A stretch of 33,081 nucleotides of DNA from Bryobacteraceae bacterium (GTDB lineage: Bacteria; Acidobacteriota; Terriglobia; Bryobacterales; Bryobacteraceae), in the NCBI GenBank assembly GCA_025055455.1, contig JANWXD010000034.1, positions 1-33,081 on the forward strand, in the 5' to 3' direction. The notes under the pieces were generated by a model that worked only from the letters and a program-made list of their open reading frames with translations, was not told the DNA's origin and did not search any database. The position numbers and the translations under genes are program-made. This document shows positions 8,488-15,468 of the stretch, piece by piece. Position 1 is the stretch's first letter; each line of letters starts with the position of its first letter.

Positions 8488-9285
8488 CTATCCTGACAGC
8501 GGCGCCGTAATGAACACCGTGCACGAATACTGCCCGGGCCCGTCCGCCTGAATCGCCAGCGCATCGGAGTCGAAACGCGCTGTCGGAAAGACCCCTCCTC
8601 GAGCACTACTGCGCTTGTAAGTCGAAGGAAGCACCTGGGCCTCAACCTGAAGGCCCCAAAGGTCTGTCGCCATTCCACCCGCCAGACGGATGGCAAACCG
8701 CACCGTTTCCGCTGTCGTCGTCGTGCGACCCGTGAGCCAGACCCGCCGCCACTCCGGGGTAACCGCGAATCCCCGCCGGTCTTCTCCGCCTGCCGCGGCC
8801 CGGACGAGCTCCAAAACTCCCCCGCCATCCCCGCGCACGTATGCGCTGAAGCAATACTGGTACCAGCCCGGGGCCGCAATCGCCTGACTCAATTCCTGCG
8901 GCGCTGCTCCCGTGTTGGTGACCCGGGTCGCGGTTTGGCCCCCCTCCGGGTCCACCTGCCCTTCCGTCAGCGTCAGCAGCGGATCTTTCGTCCAAACCGG
9001 TTCGCTCAGCCGCTCGCTCCACGCAAGCAAGTTCGCCGTGGGATCCACAAACGTGAAATTTTTCAGCCGCCCTTCCGTCGCCTCAAAAAACTGTTCGAGG
9101 GTATCTCGCTCCTCCTCCGTTAGGCGGCGGTAGGTCAGCTCCCACCGGACGCGGCCGGCCTCGGAGTCCGCGCGCTTCGCTATGCCCCCGCTCAGGTTCA
9201 CAGCCCGCACGGTCCGGAAAATCCGCTGCCGGCTCAAAGGATACTGGGCTACGGCGCCCGGCAAGAATTGTGGAAAATACAGCAT
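8488..9285 (-). CDS. Distal-tail-like protein with C-terminal carbohydrate-binding-like jelly roll
   Basis: 265 residues. The first ~95 residues (FPQFLPGAVAQYPL; later LEQFFEATEG and FTFVDP) are clearly related to the neighbouring protein encoded at 9287-9646 and to the DUF2460-like distal tail family. The rest looks like the jelly-roll modules common in phage tails: WYQYCFSAYVRG, then TPEWRRVWLTG, then VRFAIRLAGG, DLWGLQVE, and the closing PSTYKRSS. Such modules often bind glycans, so a receptor-contact role at the tail tip is inferred. The start is an ATG one base after the stop of the upstream gene. A gap of 81 bases separates it from the hub gene, the largest within the tail-tip genes, and nothing is recognisable there. 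Confidence 0.72.
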   Translation of the reverse strand: MLYFPQFLPGAVAQYPLSRQRIFRTVRAVNLSGGIAKRADSEAGRVRWELTYRRLTEEERDTLEQFFEATEGRLKNFTFVDPTANLLAWSERLSEPVWTKDPLLTLTEGQVDPEGGQTATRVTNTGAAPQELSQAIAAPGWYQYCFSAYVRGDGGGVLELVRAAAGGEDRRGFAVTPEWRRVWLTGRTTTTAETVRFAIRLAGGMATDLWGLQVEAQVLPSTYKRSSARGGVFPTARFDSDALAIQADGPGQYSCTVFITAPLSG

Positions 9286-9286
9286 C

Positions 9287-9646
9287 TCAACTCTTGTTTT
9301 GCCGAATCGTCAACCGAACCCGAACAGCGTCTTGGCCGTCCCAACCGAACTCGACTTCATCCGACTCCAAGCTGCAATCTGGGTAGACGGTGCCGTCGAC
9401 GGGATCCACGAAGGAAAAACTGCTCTGGCCGCCGCGTACGGCCTCGACGAATTCCGCCAGTTCATTTGCTTCCCGGTCGTCCAATAGCTCGAGGGAAATC
9501 ACCCACCTCTTGAGTGGCTGCTCGACGTCCCGATAACGCTGTTCGCTGCCGTCGACGAAGCGCGCCACGTATGTCTTCCAGCCCGACACGCGCACCAACG
9601 GATACTGCGCCGGCGCGCCGGTCTTGAGCGTGGGAAAGCTCGCCAT
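9287..9646 (-). CDS. Distal-tail-like protein (short paralogue of the next gene)
   Basis: A 119-residue protein with the pattern FPTLKTGAPAQYPLVR near the start, LAEFVEAVRGG in the middle and FSFVDPVDG near the end. This aligns by eye with the N-terminal third of the protein encoded at 8488-9285, so the two arose by duplication or are consecutive ring subunits. Distal tail proteins sit between tail tube and hub. The start codon is one base after the tape-measure stop (TAG-T-ATG) and the stop is one base before the next ATG, so all three are co-translated. Assignment to the DUF2460-like group is by motif and position, not by search. Confidence 0.68.
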   Translation of the reverse strand: MASFPTLKTGAPAQYPLVRVSGWKTYVARFVDGSEQRYRDVEQPLKRWVISLELLDDREANELAEFVEAVRGGQSSFSFVDPVDGTVYPDCSLESDEVEFGWDGQDAVRVRLTIRQNKS

Positions 9647-9647
9647 A

Positions 9648-10256
9648 CTACAGTTCTCCCAGAACGTCGTTCAAACCGTGGGCATTCAGCATTGCTTCCC
9701 GAACCGCCTGGGCAATTTCGTCCCTCCGGTCCAGAAACGACCGGCTATCCAAGGCCTGAATTTGTACCGTGATCTGCGGCGTGCTCGGCGCCACCCGTCT
9801 CACGGCCCCCGCCGGGCCGTAGTCGGCGGCCCCCAACGGTGCGCCAGCCTCTGGCACCGTTCCCTCGAATCGCGCCGGTGCCGGAGGCGCATAGCGCGGC
9901 AGGACCGGGGCAGCCTCTGCGCCCCTTCGGCCGAACAGACCGATCAAGCTGGAAATGAGTGGTGCCAACCCGAGCCCTCCGCCCACGAATCGCCCCGCTA
10001 GGCGGAGAGCATCCGACGCAAGCCCGAGCCCGCCTCCTGACCGCGCCGTGGTATTCTCTCGGAGGGCCGCGGTGTTTTCTTCCGCGGCTTCCGCCTGTCG
10101 CAGCGCTGTGACCCGAAGCCGGTCGAGCGCGACCGTCACGTTCTCCCACGCCGCCCCCTGCTCCAGGATCGCTCGTGCCGTGCGCTCGAGCAGACCGTTT
10201 GCGCCGCCTTCCCCGGCTCTGGTGAAAGGTCCCAGCAGCCGTTCAAGCTCGCTCAT
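9648..10256 (-). CDS. Short tail tape measure protein
   Basis: 202 residues, placed exactly where the tape measure gene lies in siphoviruses: after the frameshifted chaperone pair and before the distal tail genes. The first ~75 residues are helical and charged (ALDRLRVTALRQAEAAEEN). A Gly-rich hydrophobic segment (about 80-110, GLAPLISSLIGLFG) follows, as in tape measures that insert into the target membrane. A Pro-rich linker and a C-terminal helix close the protein. Tape measures of long-tailed phages have 700 or more residues; 202 is close to the 219 of RcGTA. The ATG at 10256 overlaps the end of the chaperone T frame by 14 bases. Function is assigned by position and composition. Confidence 0.68.
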   Translation of the reverse strand: MSELERLLGPFTRAGEGGANGLLERTARAILEQGAAWENVTVALDRLRVTALRQAEAAEENTAALRENTTARSGGGLGLASDALRLAGRFVGGGLGLAPLISSLIGLFGRRGAEAAPVLPRYAPPAPARFEGTVPEAGAPLGAADYGPAGAVRRVAPSTPQITVQIQALDSRSFLDRRDEIAQAVREAMLNAHGLNDVLGEL

Positions 10257-10581
10257 CGCCTTGGTCCGCCTCCCTTCGCCACTCGTCTTCTAAAAGCAAA
10301 AAGGCCTCTGCCTGTCGCGCGCTCAGTCGGCGATAGTCTTGCCCGCCAGATAACTTCCACAAGTAATATCTCTCCAGTAACTCGATGCTCTCCGGGGTGA
10401 TCAGCGACTTGGGGCATTCCGTCACGGCGACCGGTCCGCGAGCCCAAACCACCCGCCTCGAACCTTCGACGGCGCCCGTTCGAAACCCGCAGCCCCGCCG
10501 ATCCTCCAGGCCTTGTTCGCGGCATGTGTCGCACCTCCACTTGGCCTGGTCGGAAAACTGAAAGTGGAAGGCGACGATTAG
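10243..10581 (-). CDS. Tail-assembly chaperone, T extension (read by -1 frameshift)
   Basis: An open frame of 112 codons in the -1 frame relative to the preceding G gene, joined at the slip site 10581-10587. It has no in-frame ATG and its first possible start (a GTG) is about 45 codons in, so it can hardly be made alone. Frameshifting would give a G-T fusion of about 220 residues. The extension carries CDTCREQG and a nearby GCG, a possible zinc site, and the helical stretch ESIELLERYYLWKLSG. In lambda, gpG and gpGT coat the tape measure and guide tail-tube assembly; this pair has the same place and order. The frame overlaps the tape-measure ATG. Confidence 0.8.
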   Translation of the reverse strand, partial: LIVAFHFQFSDQAKWRCDTCREQGLEDRRGCGFRTGAVEGSRRVVWARGPVAVTECPKSLITPESIELLERYYLWKLSGGQDYRRLSARQAEAFLLLEDEWRREADQGDERA

Positions 10582-10904
10582 TTTTTTCGCTCTTCCTCCG
10601 TCAGCCCGCACTCGGCCTTGACGAGCGCGATGGCCTCCCGCACCAACTCCTCCGGGCCGGCCGCCAGCAAGGAGCTTGGCGTGGCAGGCTTGCCATCCAC
10701 CAGCAAGCCGTCCACTTGGATCACCCCCCACTGGAAATAAACTCGCTCGGCCTCCGCTGCAAGGAGGGCCGCACCGATCTTTTCCTCGGGCGCCTTGCCG
10801 GCCTCCAGATACTCAGCCTGCCGAGTCAGCTCCCGAATTCTTCGCGCCAGTTCGATCCGTCGTTCGAATGACATCCGGCGGATCGTAAGCCAGACGCCCG
10901 GCAT
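10578..10904 (-). CDS. Tail-assembly chaperone, G product
   Basis: 108 residues from the ATG at 10904 (MPGVWLTIRRMS), which has TGGAG nine bases upstream. An alternative ATG at 10976 would add 24 basic residues and overlap the tail tube gene by 29 bases; the pattern WLTIRRMSFERRIELARRI looks like the true domain start. The middle is helical (EKIGAALLAAEAERVYFQWG). The C-terminus (TEEERKN) ends at a TAA directly after an A_AAA_AAC heptamer. It sits between tail tube and tape measure, the fixed place of tail-assembly chaperones in siphoviruses. The unshifted form should be the more abundant product. Confidence 0.78.
   Translation of the reverse strand: MPGVWLTIRRMSFERRIELARRIRELTRQAEYLEAGKAPEEKIGAALLAAEAERVYFQWGVIQVDGLLVDGKPATPSSLLAAGPEELVREAIALVKAECGLTEEERKN
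10581..10587 (-). promoter_or_regulatory. Programmed -1 ribosomal frameshift slippery site
   Basis: On the minus strand the bases read A AAA AAC, a canonical X_XXY_YYZ heptamer, correctly phased with the G frame (CGA AAA AAC TAA). The zero-frame stop follows immediately. Slipping back one base places the ribosome on CTA ATC GTC and opens 112 more codons. Position and phase match the G/GT switch of tailed phages. The frameshift itself is inferred from sequence. Confidence 0.85.
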
Positions 10905-10947
10905 CGTCTGCGACTCCACCCGCCGGAAGCTCTGATAATTCCGTCTT

Positions 10948-12120
10948 CTACGCAAACGCCACCACAATCTCATCATCGGCCACCCCCTGCGCGCGGCAGC
11001 GGAGGAACCGCCACTGCAACCGCGTCTCGCTGTCGTCGAACTCCGGAACCTCCGGCACGACCGATTTCAGATACACCCCAAAAAGCTGCCCCGGACTCGT
11101 GCCCAGTTGGAACATTACCTCGATCGGAGAGCGTTGCCGCGCCGCCTGGTACAACGCCCGGGTGGCGTCGTCATCTTCTTCAAACAGATCGAAATCAACC
11201 TCCACGCGCCGAGGACCCGCGACTAGGCACCGCGGTAGAGCGCTCCCGAACTCGCGGCTGCGCACCTCGAGGTTGTTGTCCACCGTCACCTCAGCCCCCG
11301 TCAGACTGAAAAAACGGTCGGGCGCCGTCCCCAGCCACGCCTGCCCCAGATGTCCCGGAATGATCGGCGGGGGAGCCGCGGCTCCGCCCGGCTCTGGCGG
11401 AAACTCCGCCAGCCCCCCTTGCCCGGCTGCGAAGCTCACGCTGTCGATGACGTCCGCAGCCTCACCGCTGAAAAGCAGCTCGTGATAGTCCCCGTTGATC
11501 CGGATTCGCATCCGGTCAATTCCCGCCCCGGATAGGATCCGCTGCACCGCCGTGACAGGATCCCAGTAATCGAAAATACTTATGCTCTTGAGCTTGCTTG
11601 CGGGGAAGTAAGTCACCGTCTGCTGCAGCGGCGAGCCGGGACTCGGATTGAGGCTAAACGGCGCATTGAGAATCACCGTCGTCGCATCGGCCACCGCTGC
11701 CACAAAGCGCAGCTCTCCCCCGAACGCCACCGCTTGCCCCGGATTCAAACCATGCGGCGCCGCCAGCGTGACGGCTCGGCCCCCGTTTACCGTCGAAACC
11801 ACGCCTCCACTCCACACCGCCGGGTCCCCACCGAGTGCGCCTTCGATCAGCGCCCCCTGCGCCGGCGGCGCGCCGGAAACCGTATGGCCCGCCACATACG
11901 TCCGCAGCTCGAAAAAGGTCCGCCGTCGCAGACTCGTTGGGAGCCCACTGAAGGTTCGCGTCCCGGTCTTGTCCCGCCGCTCGGCGCGGTCCGTTTCCTG
12001 CCGGATCAGAAGCTTCAACGCCGAAAATCGGTTCGCCGCGCTCACGGGAGCCACCACCCCGTAGTGACTTTCGATCGCTGCATAAAAACGATTGTTATTT
12101 GATGCAATGTAACATCCCAT
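10948..12120 (-). CDS. Major tail tube protein
   Basis: A 390-residue, beta-rich protein located between the tail terminator and the chaperone pair, the usual place of the tail tube gene. It begins SNNNRFYAAIESHYG, a start style common in tail tube proteins that polymerise into stacked hexamers. A segment at about 80-180 (HGLNPGQAV ... ATTVILNAPF) looks like an added beta module, which would explain why it is larger than most tube proteins (roughly 150-250 residues). The ATG at 12120 has GGGAG seven bases upstream. The first 60 bases are noticeably AT-richer than the surroundings, which favours ready translation initiation. The family is assigned by synteny and overall character. Confidence 0.72.
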   Translation of the reverse strand: MGCYIASNNNRFYAAIESHYGVVAPVSAANRFSALKLLIRQETDRAERRDKTGTRTFSGLPTSLRRRTFFELRTYVAGHTVSGAPPAQGALIEGALGGDPAVWSGGVVSTVNGGRAVTLAAPHGLNPGQAVAFGGELRFVAAVADATTVILNAPFSLNPSPGSPLQQTVTYFPASKLKSISIFDYWDPVTAVQRILSGAGIDRMRIRINGDYHELLFSGEAADVIDSVSFAAGQGGLAEFPPEPGGAAAPPPIIPGHLGQAWLGTAPDRFFSLTGAEVTVDNNLEVRSREFGSALPRCLVAGPRRVEVDFDLFEEDDDATRALYQAARQRSPIEVMFQLGTSPGQLFGVYLKSVVPEVPEFDDSETRLQWRFLRCRAQGVADDEIVVAFA

Positions 12121-12133
12121 ATGTGCTCCCGGA

Positions 12134-12631
12134 TCAGTCCTGTCGAGCGTCTACTTCGAATGCAATCTTTGCGGATTGTAGGAAGTTCTTACCGCCATGT
12201 CGAATCGGGCTGTAAGTAACTTCATATCCACCCGGATAACACAGACCCTCACCCCAGTTACCACGTGCCGTGTCCAGGGTGTGCGCAATCGCCTCCGATA
12301 GCCGCTGCAACTCCGCGTCCAGATCCTCCAGCCGGTCTTTTGACACCCGGGCCTCGATGACCATTCGGATCCTGCCGGCAAAGGTCCGGAACTTTTCTTT
12401 GAGGTCGTTCGAAAGCCGCTCGCAGTAGACGTAAATCGCCGGGTAGTGCACGCCTGCGGTCTTTTCCGCGAGCTCCGACGAGATGTTCTGCCCGCGGATC
12501 TGTTCCGGGAGGACTTCGGCGGGAACTTTGCCCTCCCGCGACGCAATCCACGCAAGGCTCGCCGCCAGCCCCCCCGGTGCGCGCAACAGGTTCACCACGT
12601 ATTCCGTCGCCCGTCGGCCCGGTGCGCTCAT
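12134..12631 (-). CDS. Tail terminator / tail completion protein
   Basis: 165 residues with mixed alpha/beta pattern: PAIYVYCERLSN (strand), a RIRMVIEARVS strand, then a long helix EDLDAELQRLSEAIAHTLDTARG, then closing strands to KIAFEVDARQD. This order resembles tail terminator proteins (lambda gpU, DUF3168-like RcGTA g8), which cap the tube and join it to the head. The gene lies directly before the tube gene (13 bases) and three bases after the connector gene. No diagnostic motif exists, so the call leans on position. Confidence 0.6.
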   Translation of the reverse strand: MSAPGRRATEYVVNLLRAPGGLAASLAWIASREGKVPAEVLPEQIRGQNISSELAEKTAGVHYPAIYVYCERLSNDLKEKFRTFAGRIRMVIEARVSKDRLEDLDAELQRLSEAIAHTLDTARGNWGEGLCYPGGYEVTYSPIRHGGKNFLQSAKIAFEVDARQD

Positions 12632-12634
12632 CGC

Positions 12635-13387
12635 TCACCCCCGCAGCAACAGCCGCCGCAGCCGGACGAAGTCGGTCGCAGCTTGACCTGTCCCGGGCCT
12701 CCGCCCCGCCCGCAGTCCGGATGCTGGCAAAGTCCACATCGCGCCAGGCCTCAGTGGCGCGTCGTTCTGAAGCGTTACCTCCTCCGGCAAGATCCCCGCA
12801 TAGACGTTCCACCCATCGACGAAAGCCGGCGCCGCACCAGGTGCCACTGCAAGCACCGTGTTGGGCGGTGTGCTGAACGCCACCGGCTCGCTGGGCGCAC
12901 CTTCTTCATTTCCACCCGTCCAGCTCACTCGCACCCAAAATGTCCCGCCCGGATGCGCCCCGGGCGCCGCGCTCAGCCGGGGCGGAGCAGCCTTCGGAAT
13001 CGGCTGCCGCGTGACTCCCACCCCTTCCCGATATAGGCGCCCTCGCGCTTGTTTCGCCAGCCGGCCGTATTCCTTCCACTTTCCTAAGTAGCGGTCGTTG
13101 AGGTGGCTGTTGTAGGCGTCCCGGTAGATCAGTTCCAGGGCGTGCAGCACCTCCCACTGCCGCAAACTCGGCGTCACCACGACCTGTGTAAGCGGCCAAG
13201 GCGTGCCCCCGCGCTCCTCGGCTTCCTGCGCCAAAAACGTCGTCAGCTCGGCCCCGACGTCCTCGTGGGCCAGCCGCAGCTTCCCGGCGAGCTCGATGCG
13301 TTCCCCGGTGAGAAGCTCGGCGATGCCGCTTTCGTACTCCCGCAGTGCGTCCAGGCTGGCAAGTTGCTCGTCCGTGAACAGTCCCAT
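12635..13387 (-). CDS. Head-tail connector-like protein with C-terminal Ig/Fn3-like module
   Basis: 250 residues. Residues 1-135 are mostly helical (TDEQLASLDALREYESG, RQWEVLHALELIYRDAYNS), as expected for an adaptor sitting under the portal. Residues about 145-235 are a beta-sandwich-like module (GTFWVRVSWTGGNEEGAPSE ... DGWNVYAGI) similar in layout to a module in the hub protein. A surface-exposed Ig-like domain on a neck protein is unusual but known in tailed phages. The gene lies between the coat-side genes and the tail terminator; the start ATG at 13387 follows a stop by 27 bases. Function is by place and helical character. Confidence 0.55.
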   Translation of the reverse strand: MGLFTDEQLASLDALREYESGIAELLTGERIELAGKLRLAHEDVGAELTTFLAQEAEERGGTPWPLTQVVVTPSLRQWEVLHALELIYRDAYNSHLNDRYLGKWKEYGRLAKQARGRLYREGVGVTRQPIPKAAPPRLSAAPGAHPGGTFWVRVSWTGGNEEGAPSEPVAFSTPPNTVLAVAPGAAPAFVDGWNVYAGILPEEVTLQNDAPLRPGAMWTLPASGLRAGRRPGTGQAATDFVRLRRLLLRG

Positions 13388-13414
13388 GGCTCCGCCTTCC
13401 CCGCGGGAGCCCCG

Positions 13415-13726
13415 CTATTTTTTCCGCACGAGGTCACCGCGTTTCGCAGTTGGCTCCTCGAACGCCGTCGGTTCGGGCCGGGCAGTTTCGTGGGACCCAC
13501 CCGCCTCGGCCACCATCCGGGCGCTCCGCCACTGCCTCGTCTGCTCCTCGGTGGCCAGCTCCGCCGCACCGTCCAAGATCAATTGCGCTGCCAGACGCCG
13601 TGAGACTTCGGTCAATGTCCCGGCACATCCGCCGTCGGGAGTTTCTTTGCTCACGACCACCACATAGTCAGACGGCAGCGTCGCTTCCAGTTCTCGCAAT
13701 TTCTGGTAATAAACCCTCAAGTCCAT
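13415..13726 (-). CDS. Small virion-cluster protein of unknown function
   Basis: 103 residues starting at the ATG at 13726, chosen because GGAGACAGG precedes it and because the longer frame above it runs through an intergenic hairpin. It opens MDLRVYYQKLRELEATLP, then VVVVSKETPDGG, then a helical stretch with RRLAAQLILDGAAELA, and ends in a basic tail (RGDLVRKK). I do not recognise the family. It lies between the coat gene and the connector, a slot that can hold decoration, head-completion or small DNA-binding proteins. Clean spacing and a good ribosome binding site argue that it is real. Confidence 0.7.
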   Translation of the reverse strand: MDLRVYYQKLRELEATLPSDYVVVVSKETPDGGCAGTLTEVSRRLAAQLILDGAAELATEEQTRQWRSARMVAEAGGSHETARPEPTAFEEPTAKRGDLVRKK

Positions 13727-13765
13727 CCCTGTCTCCGTTGCACTTTCCACAATTACTTCTCTGGC

Positions 13766-13829
13766 GGGGCGCTGCAGCGCAGGCGTCAGAGCCTCCCGCG
13801 GGGGTCCGAACCCTGCGCCGCAGTGCCCC
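13766..13829 (-). other. Long imperfect hairpin just after the coat gene
   Basis: Arms 13766-13783 and 13812-13829 pair over 18 positions in the minus-strand transcript (5-bp GGGGC/GCCCC, 4-bp CTGC/GCAG and 7-bp GCGCAGG/CCTGCGC blocks, one G-U pair, one A-C mismatch). The 28-base apical loop contains a further CCCGCGGG palindrome. No U-tract follows, so it is not a simple intrinsic terminator. It lies between the coat gene stop (13845) and the next ribosome binding site, and may act as an attenuator or RNA-end stabiliser. Confidence 0.55.
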
Positions 13830-13844
13830 TCGCCCCAGCCAAAG

Positions 13845-14756
13845 CTAGCTGTTGACTTGCACGCCGAAGTTATTGCGCAGTACGCCAACCCCGTACAGCA
13901 CGTCCACGGTGAACTGCTGGGCCAGCGTGTTCGGCTGGTAGCTCATTACCACCCGCATGCCGAAGTTGCCCAGTTCGGCGTACTCGGCGATGGCTCCGGT
14001 ACCTGGCAGGGGTTGCGGCAACCGCCGGATCACGAGCCCGATCGCGCTCCGGGCAAACGCAAGATTATGGGTCGTCACCGGCGCGCTGCCCGTCTTGTGC
14101 ACGAACTGGGACCGGAAGACGTAGAAGTCTTTGATCTTCCCGACAGTGCCGTCAACCAGCGCCCGCAGGCCGGCCTCCCCCGCAGTCTGGAACTCGCTGA
14201 AGCGCGGAATCTGCCGCAGCTGCGAGTACGTCGCCGCATCCACCACCAGGTACTTGGGCTCACTGGCCGGCACCTTGGCCTGAAACAGCGCCGTTTCGGC
14301 GGCGTCGATCACCGCCTCCGTCACCGGAGTTCCGGGGGTGCCCACAGGCGGATTCGCCGTGAATCGCGCATACAGGCCGAGCAAGTCGCTCTCGATCTTT
14401 TCCGCCAGAGCCACGACCGCCGGCTGCATGTAGAGCTTCAGCAAATCCGGCACCGCGAGCACCTTCGTCACGTCCGGAATCTGAAACGTCGCCTCGGCAT
14501 GGGTGTTCAGCACAATCTGCGCATTCCCCAAACTCGGGTTCTGCGGTTGCACCGTCCCCCCTTCGGCGATGTTGTTCGCCACCAGGCTCGGGGGAATCGG
14601 CACGTTCACCGTGTCCCCCGCCTGGGCGAGTGTCGGCTCAAAGTCGCGATTGACGAGGTTCCCCATGACAAGGTTCCCCATAAGCGCAGGCAAAGCGTCC
14701 ACCGCTACCAGCTTGACAATCGCGTGCGCCACGTTGGCTGATGTGATGGCTGGCAT
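13845..14756 (-). CDS. Major capsid protein, P22 coat-like
   Basis: 303 residues. The N-terminal part contains NRDFEPTLAQAGDTVNVPIPP, followed by VLNTHAEATFQIPDV and helix LAEKIESDLLGLYARF. This is the style of the P22-coat-like branch of the HK97 fold (GDTV-x-V-x-IP near residue 50, HK97-like core after it). The C-terminal half ends with a strand-rich segment (GMRVVMSYQPN). There is no sign of an N-terminal delta domain cleaved by a protease and no protease gene nearby; a separate scaffold gene lies immediately upstream. The ATG at 14756 is preceded by AAAGGAGAT, the strongest ribosome binding site of the cluster, as expected for the most abundant virion protein. Confidence 0.82.
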   Translation of the reverse strand: MPAITSANVAHAIVKLVAVDALPALMGNLVMGNLVNRDFEPTLAQAGDTVNVPIPPSLVANNIAEGGTVQPQNPSLGNAQIVLNTHAEATFQIPDVTKVLAVPDLLKLYMQPAVVALAEKIESDLLGLYARFTANPPVGTPGTPVTEAVIDAAETALFQAKVPASEPKYLVVDAATYSQLRQIPRFSEFQTAGEAGLRALVDGTVGKIKDFYVFRSQFVHKTGSAPVTTHNLAFARSAIGLVIRRLPQPLPGTGAIAEYAELGNFGMRVVMSYQPNTLAQQFTVDVLYGVGVLRNNFGVQVNS

Positions 14757-14870
14757 CCCTTGTTATCTCCTTTGTCTGATGTTGCAATCCGCCCTCTCGA
14801 GCGTCATCTTCCCCGGCCCCGCGCTCCTTCTCGAGTCCGCGAGCCGCAGGATCCTAAGAAACCGTCCCGG

Positions 14871-15452
14871 CTAAGCGCCCCCCAAAGATTGCGACGCCAG
14901 GCGCGCAATCTCCCGCCGGACTTGCTCCAGCTCTTCCGGGCTCATCCCCGGCCGGATCCGGTCCAAGTCCACCACGCCCGGGCCGGACGGTCGCGCGGGG
15001 GGCGTCGCCCCAGAGCCACCGAGGTTCCGCGCAGGTAAAAACTCCGGGTTCTCGTTTACAAACTTCGCCAGATATTCCCGTAAACCGACGACGCCCTGCT
15101 CGGTCGTCGCTACCAGTTGCCCGTCCTCGGCGCGGCGTACGTCGTCCTTGACGATCCGGAAAGCCAGGTCCACTTTCGTCACCCCCAGCCTTTGCAGCTC
15201 CGCCCGGATCGCAGCATGGCGCTCCGCCTCCTCGGCCCGCTGTCGGTTCCGCGCGTTCTCTTCGATCAGCTCGTTCACCCGTCGCTCCAACTGTTCCCGC
15301 CGCTTGCGTTCCTCCGCCAGCTCGTTCTTGTACGCGGGCTCCGCCTTCAGAGCTTCTTTCTGGAAGTACTCCTCGAGCGCCTCCCGAATCAGATTCCTTA
15401 CCTGTTCTGCTCCCGTCAGAAACTCGGGTTGTTCCCGTCGCGCCTCACTCAT
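14871..15452 (-). CDS. Capsid scaffolding protein
   Basis: 193 residues, very charged and mostly helical. A coiled-coil-like stretch runs from about 30 to 85 (ELAEERKRREQLERRVNELIEE). A second region (TTEQGVVGLREYLAKFVNENPEF) and a Pro-rich linker lead to a C-terminal helix (SPEELEQVRREIARLASQ), the part that usually binds coat protein. Position between portal and coat is standard for scaffolds. The ATG at 15452 has GGGAGGGAG directly upstream, so it is preferred over an ATG sixteen codons earlier that would overlap the portal gene. The scaffold agrees with the absence of a maturation protease. Confidence 0.78.
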   Translation of the reverse strand: MSEARREQPEFLTGAEQVRNLIREALEEYFQKEALKAEPAYKNELAEERKRREQLERRVNELIEENARNRQRAEEAERHAAIRAELQRLGVTKVDLAFRIVKDDVRRAEDGQLVATTEQGVVGLREYLAKFVNENPEFLPARNLGGSGATPPARPSGPGVVDLDRIRPGMSPEELEQVRREIARLASQSLGGA

Positions 15453-15468
15453 TGCTCCCTCCCATCCG

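Noticed and set aside
8349-8879. Arg-rich minus-strand frame across the distal-tail/hub junction
   Set aside because: It overlaps two genes with recognisable domains and has shadow composition.
14757-14870. Two CTCGAG copies in the gap before the coat gene
   Set aside because: The hexamer is self-complementary and the flanks do not pair; the only useful signal here is the AAAGGAG ribosome binding site.
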